Assembly: GCA_003963145.1 (NCBI GenBank)
Contig: RXJJ01000015.1
Coordinates: forward strand, 1-64,000
DNA length: 64,000 nt
Origin: Bradyrhizobiaceae bacterium
GTDB taxonomy: Bacteria > Pseudomonadota > Alphaproteobacteria > Rhizobiales > Xanthobacteraceae
Direction of reading: 5' to 3'
The position numbers and the translations under genes were made by a program. The notes under the pieces are model-generated. The model was not told where the DNA came from and made no database searches. It was given only the letters and a program-made list of their open reading frames with translations. This document shows, piece by piece, positions 1 through 9,136 of this stretch (its first letter is position 1; each line of letters opens with the position of its first letter).

Positions 1-1
1 G

Positions 2-304
2 GTCAATCTGTGGAACGAGGTGAAGGGCGTGCCGGTCAACGCCACCGCCGATCAGCCCGATCCGATCGCGCTGGTGCGAATGATCGCGGTGGCGCGAATC
101 ATGATGCCGAAAAGCGTGGTGCGGCTCTCGGCCGGGCGGCAATATATGAGTGACGAGATGCAGGCGCTGTGCTTCCTCGCCGGCGCCAACTCGATCTTCA
201 TCGGCGACGTGCTGCTGACGACGAAGAACCCACAGACCGACAAGGACGCCGACCTGCTTGATCGTCTCGGCATGACCTCGAAAATGGACGAGAGAAGAAT
301 CTAA
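2..304 (+). CDS. bioB: Biotin synthase, C-terminal part (5' end outside window)
   Basis: This is the C-terminal 100 residues of biotin synthase, the radical-SAM enzyme that inserts sulfur into dethiobiotin in the last step of biotin synthesis. The visible text includes the segment [20 protein letters not shown] followed by SAGR and [11 protein letters not shown], which are the BioB landmarks around the arginine that binds the [2Fe-2S] cluster (in VRLSAGR). The tail [19 protein letters not shown] also fits BioB. The radical-SAM CxxxCxxC motif lies upstream, outside the window. It stops with TAA and is followed by 42 bases before the 3' end of the convergent LysR gene. No terminator hairpin is obvious there. 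Identity is secure; only the size of the missing part is unknown. Confidence 0.95.
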   Translation, partial: VNLWNEVKGVPVNATADQPDPIALVRMIAVARIMMPKSVVRLSAGRQYMSDEMQALCFLAGANSIFIGDVLLTTKNPQTDKDADLLDRLGMTSKMDERRI

Positions 305-346
305 ATTACAACAGGATAAAGACGCAGGTCTACGCGATTGTTTCGT

Positions 347-1414
347 TTACGCGGAAGCGGGAGGCATCGCTCTGCGAGCCTGGCTTTTCAAAAGGTCGTT
401 GTCGATCTGGCAGAAGCCAAGAAAGACCTCGGCTTCCGCGGAAAGCGGCCTTTCGTTGAACCAGACGACGCCTGTTTTCATCATGGGAATGTCAGCCGCG
501 ATTTCGCGGACTTCGATGCGATCGCCTTCAAGCGACCATGGCCGATACATCATGTCGGAGAGGATCGTGACCCCTTGGCGTGTCGCGATGAAACTGCGGA
601 TCGCTTCGACGGATTCCGTGCGCATCACGATGTTAGGTGCGCGGCCGCACATCTTCCAGTATTCGGCGGTCGATGCTTCAGCGTCGTCGATGACGAGCTG
701 GATATAAGGCAGCGCCGCCACGTCATCCAGGGTCACAACGTCCCGATATAAAAATGGATGTTGAGACGGGAGCCACAGACGACGTAGGGAATTGACCAGA
801 GTATGACTGAGCAGACGGCGTCTTTCGCTTAAATTCGAGGTCAGCATCACCGCCAGATCGATTTCGCCCTCGATTAATCCGTTCTCTATTTCCGGCCGTT
901 TGGCCTCTATGACGTTGAATTCAACATTCGGATAGATGTGTTTGAAGCGGGCCAGAAAAGGGGCGATAAAATAGCTCATCACCGTAATCGTCGTTCCGAG
1001 CGTGATTGAGCCGCTGACATTACTGTTGGGCCGGACAATTGCCGTGCTCGCAGACTCGACGCTCGACAAAATATTGCGGCCGTGCGCCAGAAACCGGTGT
1101 CCCTCATATGTCAGTTCAAGTCCGCGCGGAAAACGTACGAAAAGCGGAGTTCCGGTCAGCGATTCCAGAGTGGCAATCGCCTCCGTCACTGCCGACGGAG
1201 AAATTCCGATCATCGTTGCCGCGGCGTTTATTTTTCCGGTTTCGGCAACGGCAATGAAGTAGCGAATTTGCCTGAGCGTTACCGAAGTGGCGAAGCGTTC
1301 CGTCGCCGACTTTTGAAGAAGCGGAGCTGTCTCTTTCATCGGCATGCCAAGCAGCAAACTGCCCAATAAATGCTCAAGTTCATTCGTTTTTTCCGATGGG
1401 ACCGTTCTAAACAT
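347..1414 (-). CDS. LysR-family transcriptional regulator
   Basis: A 355-residue LysR-type regulator. The winged helix-turn-helix lies at about residues 47-105 (VTLRQIRYFIAVAETGKINA, then the PSAVTEAIATLE recognition region), followed by a type-2 periplasmic-binding-like effector domain from about 130 to 340. About 45 residues precede the HTH, longer than usual, so translation may start at Met24 or Met26 (near 1345 or 1339) instead; neither alternative has a clearly better ribosome site. The gene is divergent from the gamma-glutamyltransferase at 1480 with only 65 bases between them, the usual LysR arrangement, so it probably controls the gamma-glutamyltransferase plus peptide ABC operon. The effector is not predictable from sequence. 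Confidence 0.92.
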   Translation of the reverse strand: MFRTVPSEKTNELEHLLGSLLLGMPMKETAPLLQKSATERFATSVTLRQIRYFIAVAETGKINAAATMIGISPSAVTEAIATLESLTGTPLFVRFPRGLELTYEGHRFLAHGRNILSSVESASTAIVRPNSNVSGSITLGTTITVMSYFIAPFLARFKHIYPNVEFNVIEAKRPEIENGLIEGEIDLAVMLTSNLSERRRLLSHTLVNSLRRLWLPSQHPFLYRDVVTLDDVAALPYIQLVIDDAEASTAEYWKMCGRAPNIVMRTESVEAIRSFIATRQGVTILSDMMYRPWSLEGDRIEVREIAADIPMMKTGVVWFNERPLSAEAEVFLGFCQIDNDLLKSQARRAMPPASA

Positions 1415-1479
1415 AGCCCTTTAAAGATCGGCAGCAAGGTATTTGATATGCCAACGAGGCCCATTGTTTACGGAATAAA

Positions 1480-3264
1480 ATGAGCATTCACGCCACAAGC
1501 GAGAGAAGTTTTCGGACTGCATCAACAAGCGGCACAACCTACTATCCCCGCGTATTCGGCAAACGCGGGGTTGTCACATCGCATCATTATTTTTCGGCTC
1601 AGGCCGGCATCGACATGATGAAAGCCGGGGGAAATGCGATCGATGCTGCGATCGCCGCGACTCTCGTGGAGGGTCTTCTCAACCCCAACATGCATACTAT
1701 CGGCGGAGAGTGTCCGATTTTGATCGCGCCGGCGGGTAGCGACAAGGTGATTTGCATTAATGGCAACATGGTTGCACCTGCCAGGGCGACACCATCCGCT
1801 TTCAAAGACCGCGGGCTGGAAGAAGTACCTGCAGAAGGCATTCTGGCTGCCGGAGTACCCGGCGCGTTCGGAGCGTTAATCGTGGCCGCGCAAAGATACG
1901 GACGAATGAGTTTCTCCGATATATCGGCGCGTGCACTCGATCTCGCAACTAACGGGTTTCCGATCCATGCCGGCGTCATACGTCAGCACAAATTCGGAAT
2001 TTCCGATAATCGCGAAAAATTCATCAACCAGTGGCCAGGAAGCGCGGCGCTCTATTTGCGGGATGGAGAGATTCCTGTCGAAGGTTCTCTGCAAAAAAAT
2101 TCGGCGTTTGCCGATATGATCAGCTACCTGATATCGGCGGAAAGCTCGGCAGGCGGTGCGCGACATGATAAGTTGCAGGCAGTGTTCGATGCTTTTTACA
2201 AAGGAGATGTCGCGGCGAAAATGGTCGCGTTCTCCGATGCCAATAATGGGCTGCTGAGCAGAGCAGACTTCGATGCGTTCGACGCTCCCGTCGAGGATCC
2301 GGTCGCCATCAATTTTTCCGACACGCAAATTTTCAAGACAAACGCATGGACTCAGGGGCCCGCACTGCTCCAGACCTTATCGATACTCAAGTCTTTCGAT
2401 CTTCCCGCGCTCGGCCACAATAGCGCGGCCTATGTGCATGTCGTTACCGAAGCCATGAAGCTGGCATTTGCTGATCGCGAACAATACTACGCCGACACCC
2501 GGCATGTTGACGTGCCTGTCGAAGCCTTGCTTGACGACCGCTATGGCGAGCGACGTGCCAGGCTGATCGATATGGACCGGGCCTCGCTCGAAATCAGACC
2601 GGGCGATCCCATGGGCGTGGATACTCTTCCAAAAGAAAAACGCCGTGTGGGTGCATCCTGGGGAGCCGGAACGGTTCACGTCGATGCGATGGATGAAGAG
2701 GGGAACGCCTGCGCGTTCACGCCGAGCGGCGCGTGGATTAAATCCAGCGAGGTTATACCGGAGCTGGGATTTCCACTTGGCAACCGCCTTTCGAATTTTT
2801 ATGTCGCCCCCTCGGATCATCCCAATGTGATCGCGCCTGGCAAACGGCCAAGAACGACAATAAGCCCCACCATCGTCAAGCAGAACGGCCGCACCATGAT
2901 CGCCTGTGGCAGCATGGGAGGCGATCAGCAGGACCAGTGGCAGGTTCAGTTCCTTCTCAATCGGCTGGTGTTTGGCATGCCGATGCAGGAGGCGATTGAA
3001 GCGCCGAAGTTTTCCAGCGAACATTTCACAGGGTTCTTCGCGCCCCACGACAATTTTCTTGGGCGTTTGCGCATCGAGGAGCGGGTCGGCGGTGAGGCGC
3101 TGAAGGGCCTGGAAGTTTTGGGACATGACGTTTCGGTCGCTCCGGACTGGTCCGAAGGCTTTCTGCTCGGCACCGAGCGTCACGACGACGGCATGCTGGA
3201 AGCAGGCTGTGATCCTCGAGGCTCCAAGTCGGAGGTTTTTCCGGCTGCAGCCGCTGCATGGTGA
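1480..3264 (+). CDS. Gamma-glutamyltransferase family protein (first copy)
   Basis: A 594-residue member of the gamma-glutamyltransferase family (Ntn hydrolase fold). These proteins are made as a proenzyme that cuts itself at a threonine, which then acts as nucleophile on gamma-glutamyl amides such as glutathione. Visible landmarks are MKAGGNAIDAAIAA (about 47-60), the candidate nucleophile Thr398 in GTVHVDAMDEEGNA, and PGKRPRTTISPTI near the end of the small subunit. No clear signal peptide precedes the domain, so a cytoplasmic place is likely, unlike the periplasmic E. coli Ggt. It starts the operon: the ABC ATPase begins 6 bases after its stop. With a complete peptide importer downstream, import followed by intracellular cleavage of gamma-glutamyl peptides is the simplest reading. 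The exact substrate is not shown; family members can also be acylases. Confidence 0.9.
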   Translation: MSIHATSERSFRTASTSGTTYYPRVFGKRGVVTSHHYFSAQAGIDMMKAGGNAIDAAIAATLVEGLLNPNMHTIGGECPILIAPAGSDKVICINGNMVAPARATPSAFKDRGLEEVPAEGILAAGVPGAFGALIVAAQRYGRMSFSDISARALDLATNGFPIHAGVIRQHKFGISDNREKFINQWPGSAALYLRDGEIPVEGSLQKNSAFADMISYLISAESSAGGARHDKLQAVFDAFYKGDVAAKMVAFSDANNGLLSRADFDAFDAPVEDPVAINFSDTQIFKTNAWTQGPALLQTLSILKSFDLPALGHNSAAYVHVVTEAMKLAFADREQYYADTRHVDVPVEALLDDRYGERRARLIDMDRASLEIRPGDPMGVDTLPKEKRRVGASWGAGTVHVDAMDEEGNACAFTPSGAWIKSSEVIPELGFPLGNRLSNFYVAPSDHPNVIAPGKRPRTTISPTIVKQNGRTMIACGSMGGDQQDQWQVQFLLNRLVFGMPMQEAIEAPKFSSEHFTGFFAPHDNFLGRLRIEERVGGEALKGLEVLGHDVSVAPDWSEGFLLGTERHDDGMLEAGCDPRGSKSEVFPAAAAAW

Positions 3265-3270
3265 TTTAAC

Positions 3271-4320
3271 GTGCTGGATTTAGGACATGATCTCACTTCG
3301 CAACTGCCCGATGTCGGCGGCCCGGCGCAGCCGCTTTTGACTGTTTCCGGATTGGTAAAGAGTTTTCCCGGCAGAGGCGGCTTGTTCGGCGGGGCCTCCG
3401 GGCGAGTTCACGCTGTCAACGACATCAGCTTTGAGGTTCGCAAGGGCGAGACGCTGGGTGTCGTGGGAGAGTCCGGCTGCGGAAAATCGACAACATCGAA
3501 GCTGATCATGGGGCTTACCGAGCCCACCGCAGGCGACATTCTGTTCGACGGTGAAATCGTCAAGCGCGATGCGGCCAGCTTGCGACACTATCGCCGGCAG
3601 GTGCAGATGGTGTTTCAGGACAGTTTTTCGTCGCTGAATCCCCGGCTGACCGTACAGGAATCCATCGCGTTTCCGGCAATCGTCCACGGCGCGAGCAAAC
3701 GCGATGGACTTGCGATCGCGCGCGATATGCTGGCTGCCGTAGGATTGCAGCCGGCGCAGTACGCAACGCGGTTTCCTCACGAATTGTCCGGCGGACAGCG
3801 CCAGCGCGTCAATATCGCCCGCGCGCTCGGGTTGCGTCCACGCCTTGTGGTTCTCGATGAGCCCGTCTCCGCGCTCGACAAGTCCGTGGAAGCTCAGGTT
3901 CTTAATTTGTTGATCGACCTGAAGCGGGAATTCGGTCTGACTTACATTTTCATCAGTCACGATCTTAACGTCGTTCAGTATATCTCCGATCGTCTGCTGG
4001 TGATGTATCTCGGCTCGATCGTCGAGATTGGCGATTCCGCGAAGATATTTGAAGACGCAGCGCATCCCTATACGGCGGCCCTGTTCAAGAGTCGTCCATC
4101 GATTGACGGGCGCGCGCGTGAGATCGCGCCGCTGTCGGGCGATCCTCCAAGCCCGATCAATCTGCCGAAGGGATGCCGTTTTCATCCGCGGTGCGCTTTT
4201 GCGAAGAAAATCTGCACCGAGGTGCTGCCAGAGCTGAAGCCGGTCGATGACGGTCATTATTCGGCTTGCCTGAAGAATCAGGCCGACAGCGGTTACGCGG
4301 CTTCGGGAGACCTCAACTGA
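3271..4320 (+). CDS. Dipeptide/oligopeptide ABC importer ATPase, DppF/OppF type
   Basis: A 349-residue ATP-binding subunit starting at GTG, 6 bases after the gamma-glutamyltransferase stop. Walker A is GESGCGKS (residues 66-73), the signature is LSGGQRQR, and Walker B is VVLDEPVSALD. The C-terminal extension PPSPINLPKGCRFHPRC with further cysteines (CAFAKKIC) is the oligopeptide-transporter C-terminal domain (oligo_HPY), which in DppD/DppF and OppD/OppF proteins often carries an iron-sulfur cluster. It pairs with the ATPase at 4320. Its start codon is inferred: there is only a weak GGTGA ahead, suggesting translational coupling to the upstream gene. Confidence 0.93.
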   Translation: MLDLGHDLTSQLPDVGGPAQPLLTVSGLVKSFPGRGGLFGGASGRVHAVNDISFEVRKGETLGVVGESGCGKSTTSKLIMGLTEPTAGDILFDGEIVKRDAASLRHYRRQVQMVFQDSFSSLNPRLTVQESIAFPAIVHGASKRDGLAIARDMLAAVGLQPAQYATRFPHELSGGQRQRVNIARALGLRPRLVVLDEPVSALDKSVEAQVLNLLIDLKREFGLTYIFISHDLNVVQYISDRLLVMYLGSIVEIGDSAKIFEDAAHPYTAALFKSRPSIDGRAREIAPLSGDPPSPINLPKGCRFHPRCAFAKKICTEVLPELKPVDDGHYSACLKNQADSGYAASGDLN

Positions 4321-5321
4321 TGGTCCCGCTCGTTCAAGTCCGCGACCTTCATGTCACGTTTGCTTCGGAGCGCGGAGATATCCATGCCGTCAACGGTGTG
4401 GACTTCGATTTGTGGCCGAAGGAGACACTTTGTATCCTCGGCGAAAGCGGCTCCGGAAAATCCGTAACCCTTCGATCTCTGATGCGTCTTCATCCTCCGA
4501 AGCGAACGACCATATCGGGCGAGATCAATGTCGATGGTGTCGATGTCGTCACGACGACGGAGAAGGCGATGTCGCTTGTGCGCGGCCGCCTCGTTTCCAT
4601 GATTTTCCAGGAACCGATGACGGCACTCGATCCGGTTTTCACGATTGGGCGTCAGATCGAGGAAACCATTATTCGCCACGAAGGTGTCAGCCATAAAACG
4701 GCTTACGCGCGCGCGCTCGAATTGCTTGAACTTGTGCAGATCCCGAATGCAAAGCAGCGGCTTAATGCCTATCCCCACGAGATGTCGGGCGGTCTGCGCC
4801 AGCGCGCCATGATTGCGGTTGCGCTTGCGGCGAAGCCAAAACTGCTGCTGGCGGATGAGCCGACAACCGCGCTCGATGCGACGGTCCAAATCCAAGTTCT
4901 TTTGCTTCTAAAACGGCTGCAGGCCGAACTCGGCATGGGTATTATATTCGTGACGCACGATCTGGGTGTGGCCGGAGAAATCGCGGACCGGATCGCGGTG
5001 ATGTATGCCGGTAAATTCATCGAGGAAGGATCGTCCGACGACGTTCTGCGCCGCCCCCAGCACCCGTATGTCGAGGGATTGCTCGGCGCCACGGTGACGG
5101 GAGCATCCCGCGGCAAGCGCCTTGTCTCTATACCCGGCTCCCCGCCAAACCTGCGGACCTTATCGCAGGACTGCGCTTTTGCGCCTCGCTGTTCGTATGT
5201 CATGCCGGCTTGCCGTAGCGGTGTTCCCGGACTGGTGCAATCCGAGGATGGCCGTGCCGTGCGCTGCATCCGGCCAGCTTCGACCCGGGAAAGGCTCGTG
5301 GCCACGGGGGCTGCATCATGA
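4320..5321 (+). CDS. Dipeptide/oligopeptide ABC importer ATPase, DppD/OppD type
   Basis: The second nucleotide-binding subunit, 333 residues. I place the start at the ATG whose A is the last base of the preceding TGA (TGATG junction); a longer in-frame reading from 4266 would lie wholly inside the previous gene. Walker A is GESGSGKS, the signature MSGGLRQR, Walker B LLLADEPTTALD, and the C-terminal oligo_HPY region has the CAFAPRCSYVMPACRSG cysteine pattern. Heteromeric DppD/DppF-type ATPase pairs drive uptake of di- and oligopeptides and, in the Gsi system of E. coli, glutathione. The neighbouring gamma-glutamyltransferase makes a glutathione or gamma-glutamyl-peptide substrate plausible. 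Confidence 0.93.
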   Translation: MVPLVQVRDLHVTFASERGDIHAVNGVDFDLWPKETLCILGESGSGKSVTLRSLMRLHPPKRTTISGEINVDGVDVVTTTEKAMSLVRGRLVSMIFQEPMTALDPVFTIGRQIEETIIRHEGVSHKTAYARALELLELVQIPNAKQRLNAYPHEMSGGLRQRAMIAVALAAKPKLLLADEPTTALDATVQIQVLLLLKRLQAELGMGIIFVTHDLGVAGEIADRIAVMYAGKFIEEGSSDDVLRRPQHPYVEGLLGATVTGASRGKRLVSIPGSPPNLRTLSQDCAFAPRCSYVMPACRSGVPGLVQSEDGRAVRCIRPASTRERLVATGAAS

Positions 5322-6262
5322 TGTTCTATATCGTGCGCAGGGTGGTTTATGCCGTGCCGATCGCCCTTTCGGTGGGATTGGTGTGTTTCCTGCTTGTCTA
5401 TATCGCCCCGGGCGATCCGATTAACGCGATCGCGCCGGTGGATGCACCGGCCGAGCTGATCGATCAGCTCCGCCGTGCTTACGGTCTGGACAAGCCGCTG
5501 CCGGAGCAATTCCTGCTCTGGCTGTGGCATGTCCTGCATGGTGATCTTGGCCGGTCGATCGCGACTGGCCGGCTTGTATGGGATGATGTGTCCGTCGCCT
5601 TGAAAAACACCGTCTATCTCGCACTCGCGGCCTGCGCGCTGGCATTTGTGATCGGCACGTTGATCGGTACTCTCGCGGCTGCTTTCCGCGACACCTGGAT
5701 CGACCGGCTGGCAATGATGGTCGCGCTTTGCGGTGTTTCGATTCCGCATTATTGGCTCGGGATGCTGCTCGTCGCGGTTTTTTCGGTGACCTTTAATTTC
5801 TTGCCGTCATCGGGGGCCGGTCCGGGTGGAAGTTTTGTCTGGGATTCCGCGCATATGAGTTTTCTGATCCTGCCCATGGTTACGCTGAGTGCGATACCGC
5901 TCGGTCTCGTCGCCCGCACCGTCCGCGGAACGGTCATTGAAATTCTGCATCAGGAATTCATCACGACCCTGCGCGGCAAAGGCATGCGACGCCGCGAGAT
6001 TCTTCTTCACGTCATGAAAAATGCTGCGCCAGCGGTCCTCGCGGTCATGGGATTGCAGCTGGGGTACCTGATGGGCGGCTCGATTCTTGTCGAGACGGTC
6101 TTTTCCTGGCCGGGTACCGGCTTCCTTCTCAACAGCGCGATCTTTCAGCGCGATATTCCTTTACTTCAGGGGACGATCCTCGTTCTGGCGCTCCTTTTCG
6201 TCGCACTTAATCTTGCGGTCGACGTGGGACAAGCCTTGCTCGACCCCAGGATCAAGCGCTGA
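5318..6262 (+). CDS. Peptide ABC importer permease, DppB type
   Basis: A 314-residue inner-membrane permease with six predicted hydrophobic segments and the DppB/OppB N-terminal region (YIVRRVVYAVPIALSVGLVC). The EAA loop that contacts the ATPase is near residues 208-235 (EFITTLRGKGMRRREIL). The family ending is present, DVGQALLDPRIK. It overlaps the ATPase gene by four bases (ATGA), the mark of translational coupling. It forms the channel with the DppC-type subunit that follows. Confidence 0.94.
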   Translation: MMFYIVRRVVYAVPIALSVGLVCFLLVYIAPGDPINAIAPVDAPAELIDQLRRAYGLDKPLPEQFLLWLWHVLHGDLGRSIATGRLVWDDVSVALKNTVYLALAACALAFVIGTLIGTLAAAFRDTWIDRLAMMVALCGVSIPHYWLGMLLVAVFSVTFNFLPSSGAGPGGSFVWDSAHMSFLILPMVTLSAIPLGLVARTVRGTVIEILHQEFITTLRGKGMRRREILLHVMKNAAPAVLAVMGLQLGYLMGGSILVETVFSWPGTGFLLNSAIFQRDIPLLQGTILVLALLFVALNLAVDVGQALLDPRIKR

Positions 6263-7152
6263 TGTCAGCTCTTGTATCCAAAGAGACTGTCGAATCGAGC
6301 CCTCCGGAAATCCAGGAAGGCTATTGGCAGCGAGTCCGCCATCGTTTAGTGCGGGACAAGGTCACCATGCTTTGCCTGATCGTTCTTGCCCTGATGTTTC
6401 TTGCCATTGTTTTTGCGCCGTTCATCACGTCTCAAAGTCCATTCACCGGCAGCATGGTTCATCGTCTCAAGCCGATCGGCACGCCGGGCCATCCGCTCGG
6501 CACTGACGAACTGGGACGTGACATGCTTGCGCGTCTCGTTTATGGCGGCAGGCTGTCCTGGTTCATCGGCATTATGCCGGTCGTGATCGCCTTCATCATC
6601 GGTTCGAGTCTTGGCATTGTTGCCGGCTTTGCGGGCGGCTGGCTCAACATGCTGATCATGCGCACAACGGACATCTTTTACGCATTTCCTTCCGTGCTTC
6701 TCGCGGTTGCGGTGAGCGGCGCCCTGGGGCCGGGAATTCTCAACGCGATCTTCGCATTGACGCTGGTTTTTATCCCACCGTTGATCCGGATATCGGAAAG
6801 CACCACGGCGAGCATTCGCGCGCTGGATTATGTTGAAGCCGCCCGCGCCACGGGAGCGGGCGCACTCACGATCATTCGGGTTCATGTACTGCCGAACGTC
6901 ATGGGACCCATCTTCATCTATGCGACGGGGCTCATCAGCGTCGCGATGATCCTGGGTGCCGGTCTGTCGTTTCTCGGTCTTGGAACGCGCCCGCCCGAAC
7001 CCGAATGGGGCCTGATGCTCAATACATTACGGACCGTGATCTACAACAAACCGCTGCTCGCCATGCTTCCGGGAATTTGCATCTTTGTGACGAGCGTCTG
7101 CTTCAACATGGTCAGTGACGGACTTCGAAGTGCGATGGATGTGAAAACCTGA
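6262..7152 (+). CDS. Peptide ABC importer permease, DppC type
   Basis: A 296-residue permease, partner of the DppB-type subunit. It shows the DppC hallmarks: a soluble N-terminal stretch, the first membrane span at about residues 36-56, the motif HPLGTDELGRDMLARLVYGG, the EAA loop with ALDYVEAARATGAGA, and the ending NMVSDGLRSAMD. It starts by a TGATG overlap with the upstream stop. About 105 bases separate it from the binding-protein gene, so the binding protein may also be expressed from its own promoter. Confidence 0.94.
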   Translation: MSALVSKETVESSPPEIQEGYWQRVRHRLVRDKVTMLCLIVLALMFLAIVFAPFITSQSPFTGSMVHRLKPIGTPGHPLGTDELGRDMLARLVYGGRLSWFIGIMPVVIAFIIGSSLGIVAGFAGGWLNMLIMRTTDIFYAFPSVLLAVAVSGALGPGILNAIFALTLVFIPPLIRISESTTASIRALDYVEAARATGAGALTIIRVHVLPNVMGPIFIYATGLISVAMILGAGLSFLGLGTRPPEPEWGLMLNTLRTVIYNKPLLAMLPGICIFVTSVCFNMVSDGLRSAMDVKT

Positions 7153-7257
7153 TGTGAGAGCAATCGCACGATAAGTCGAGGGAGAGACAACTATAAACCG
7201 TTTGAATCGGTGGAATGACAAGAGGCGATACACCTGTTCAATATTGAGGAGAAACCG

Positions 7258-8880
7258 ATGAGTTCTTTTGATCTGACCCGACGCAATCTATTGCTGGGTG
7301 GTGCCGCCACAACGGCGGTCACGAGTCTTGGATTGCCTCGCATCGCATCCGCCGAGGCTGCGCCGAGCCTGATCTATGGCATTACGATGACGGATATCCC
7401 GTTGACGACCGGCCAGCCGGATCGCGGTGCGGGCGCTTACCAGTTCACCGGTCTGACGATTTACGATTCCTTGGTGGCATGGGACCTCAGCACGGAGAAA
7501 CCGGGCAAGATGCGCCCCGGTCTGGCGACCTCGTGGGAAGCCGATTCAGCCGACCGCAAGAACTGGATCTTCAAGCTCCGCGACGGCGTAAAATTCCACG
7601 ATGGTTCAGCGTTCAACGCGGATTCGGTGGTCTGGAATCTCGAAAAGATCATGAACCAGCAGGCGCCGCAGTTCGATGCCAAGCAATCCGCCCAGGTCAA
7701 GCCGCGGCTGCCGTCGCTGGCTTCCTACAAGAAGCTGGACGACATGACAGTGCAGTTGACCACGAAGGCTGTCGACGCGCTGTTTCCGTATCAGCTGATC
7801 TGGTTCATGGTGTCATCGCCCGCGCAGTTCGAAAAGCTCGGCAACGACTGGGCGAAATTCGCCATGCAGCCGTCGGGAACGGGGCCATTCAAGCTGACCG
7901 AACTCGTGCCGCGTGTTCGCGCGGTTCTTGTAAAGAACGATCAATACTGGGACAAGTCGCGTCTTGCCAAGCTGGACAAGCTCACGCTGGTTTGTCTGCC
8001 TGAAGACCTTTCGCGTGCGAACGCGCTTCTGGCGAACCAGGTCGACATGATCGAAGCACCACCGCCTGACAGCGTCAGCCGCCTGAAGCAGGCCGGCATG
8101 CGCATTACGTCGAACGTGGTTCCTCACGTGTGGAACTATCACTTGTCAATGGTGGAAGGCAGCCCTTGGCGCGATTTGCGTCTGCGCCGCGCCGCAAACT
8201 TGGCGATTGACCGCAGCGCAGTCGTTGAGCTGATGAACGGCCTTGCCATTCCCGCAGAAGGACAGGTTTCCAAATTAAGCCCATGGTTCGGCAACCCGAC
8301 CTTCAAGATTCGCTACGACATGGACGAAGCCCGCAAGCTTGTGAAGGACGCGGGCTTCTCGAAGGATAATCCGGTCAAGGTAAAGTTCCTCGTTCCGACC
8401 GGTGGCACGGGCCAGATGCTGTCCATGCCGATGAACGAATTCGTTCAGCAGAGCTGGGCGGAGGCGGGCATCGCGCTGGAATTGCAGCCGGTGGAACAGG
8501 AAGTGGCCTACACCGGATGGCGCAAGGGCGCGGCCGATCCGAGCCTTGCCGGCATCACCGGAAGCAACGTGGCCTATGTGACGACCGATCCGTTCTACGC
8601 AATCGTTCGCTTTTATAGTTCGAAGCAGATTGCACCGACCGGTGTCAACTGGAGCCATTACAAGAATCCGGAAGTGGATGCGCTTTGCGACCAGATCACA
8701 TCGACGTTCGATCCCGCCGAGCAGGACAAGCTGCTTGCGAAGGTGCACGAAAAGGTCGTCGATGACGCCGTACAGGTTTGGGTCGTTCACGACGTGAACC
8801 CCCACGCTTTGTCGCCGAAGGTTAAAAGCTATGTCCAGGCACAACACTGGCTGCAGGATTTGACGACCTTGAGTGCGTAA
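7258..8880 (+). CDS. Peptide-type ABC substrate-binding protein, Tat-exported
   Basis: A 540-residue periplasmic binding protein of the DppA/OppA/GsiB class (SBP family 5). The N-terminus carries a twin-arginine signal, TRRNLLLGGAATTAV (Arg8-Arg9), with likely cleavage after ASAEA near residue 32. The mature part has the family marks WEADSADRKNWIFKLRDGVK and later LRRAANLAIDRSAV. The ribosome site is GAGGAG just ahead of the ATG. It is the last gene of the gamma-glutamyltransferase/peptide-ABC operon and is followed by a strong hairpin. Tat export would mean it folds in the cytoplasm first, which is seen in several rhizobial family-5 binding proteins. The ligand is unknown; gamma-glutamyl peptides are an inference from gene context. 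Confidence 0.92.
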   Translation: MSSFDLTRRNLLLGGAATTAVTSLGLPRIASAEAAPSLIYGITMTDIPLTTGQPDRGAGAYQFTGLTIYDSLVAWDLSTEKPGKMRPGLATSWEADSADRKNWIFKLRDGVKFHDGSAFNADSVVWNLEKIMNQQAPQFDAKQSAQVKPRLPSLASYKKLDDMTVQLTTKAVDALFPYQLIWFMVSSPAQFEKLGNDWAKFAMQPSGTGPFKLTELVPRVRAVLVKNDQYWDKSRLAKLDKLTLVCLPEDLSRANALLANQVDMIEAPPPDSVSRLKQAGMRITSNVVPHVWNYHLSMVEGSPWRDLRLRRAANLAIDRSAVVELMNGLAIPAEGQVSKLSPWFGNPTFKIRYDMDEARKLVKDAGFSKDNPVKVKFLVPTGGTGQMLSMPMNEFVQQSWAEAGIALELQPVEQEVAYTGWRKGAADPSLAGITGSNVAYVTTDPFYAIVRFYSSKQIAPTGVNWSHYKNPEVDALCDQITSTFDPAEQDKLLAKVHEKVVDDAVQVWVVHDVNPHALSPKVKSYVQAQHWLQDLTTLSA

Positions 8881-8890
8881 CGCGATCTCC

Positions 8891-8919
8891 CCCGGCGAAT
8901 AAGGAATGAATTCGCCGGG
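8891..8919 (+). terminator. Hairpin after the peptide ABC operon
   Basis: Ten bases CCCGGCGAAT (8891-8900) pair perfectly with ATTCGCCGGG (8910-8919) across a nine-base loop, starting ten bases after the stop of the binding protein. No T-run follows, so it may act as an mRNA 3'-end stabiliser or in Rho-dependent termination rather than as a classical intrinsic terminator. Confidence 0.6.
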
Positions 8920-9084
8920 AGACCTCGACAGTTCCGAACGGCTTTAACGGCCCGTGGTTTTGATCCGCGCAAGCGGCAAACGCGGGCCGTTCGCTTTGGT
9001 ATGCCGTCTTCGTCCGGCTCAATTTTCCGCATCGTCAGGCATCCGGTCAGTGCCCGGCGCATTTGTCTCTTGCATCAAAATTGA

Positions 9085-9100
9085 ATATTGTCGACAATAT
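9085..9100. promoter_or_regulatory. GntR-type operator, copy 1 (perfect 16-bp palindrome)
   Basis: ATATTGTC followed by GACAATAT is a perfect 16-base palindrome 36 bases before the dehydrogenase ATG. Its core ATTGTCGACAAT recurs at three other promoters in the next 7 kb. It sits between a -35-like TTGAAT (9081-9086) and a -10-like TTGAAT (9104-9109) 17 bases apart, so a bound regulator would block RNA polymerase. The form TTGTnnACAA is typical of FCD-type GntR regulators, one of which is encoded at 10129-10863. Confidence 0.8.
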
Positions 9101-9136
9101 CGATTGAATGGAATGAACAACAGGCGAAGACAGACT

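Noticed and set aside
2377-3183. 268-codon open frame on the minus strand inside the first gamma-glutamyltransferase gene
   Set aside because: It lies wholly antisense to a well-supported gene, has no recognisable domain and shows the arginine/histidine-rich composition of a shadow frame.
8954-9136. Extended N-terminus for the D-2-hydroxyacid dehydrogenase
   Set aside because: It would be translated through the operator and promoter, and the added residues have no dehydrogenase character; ATG 9137 has a good ribosome site.
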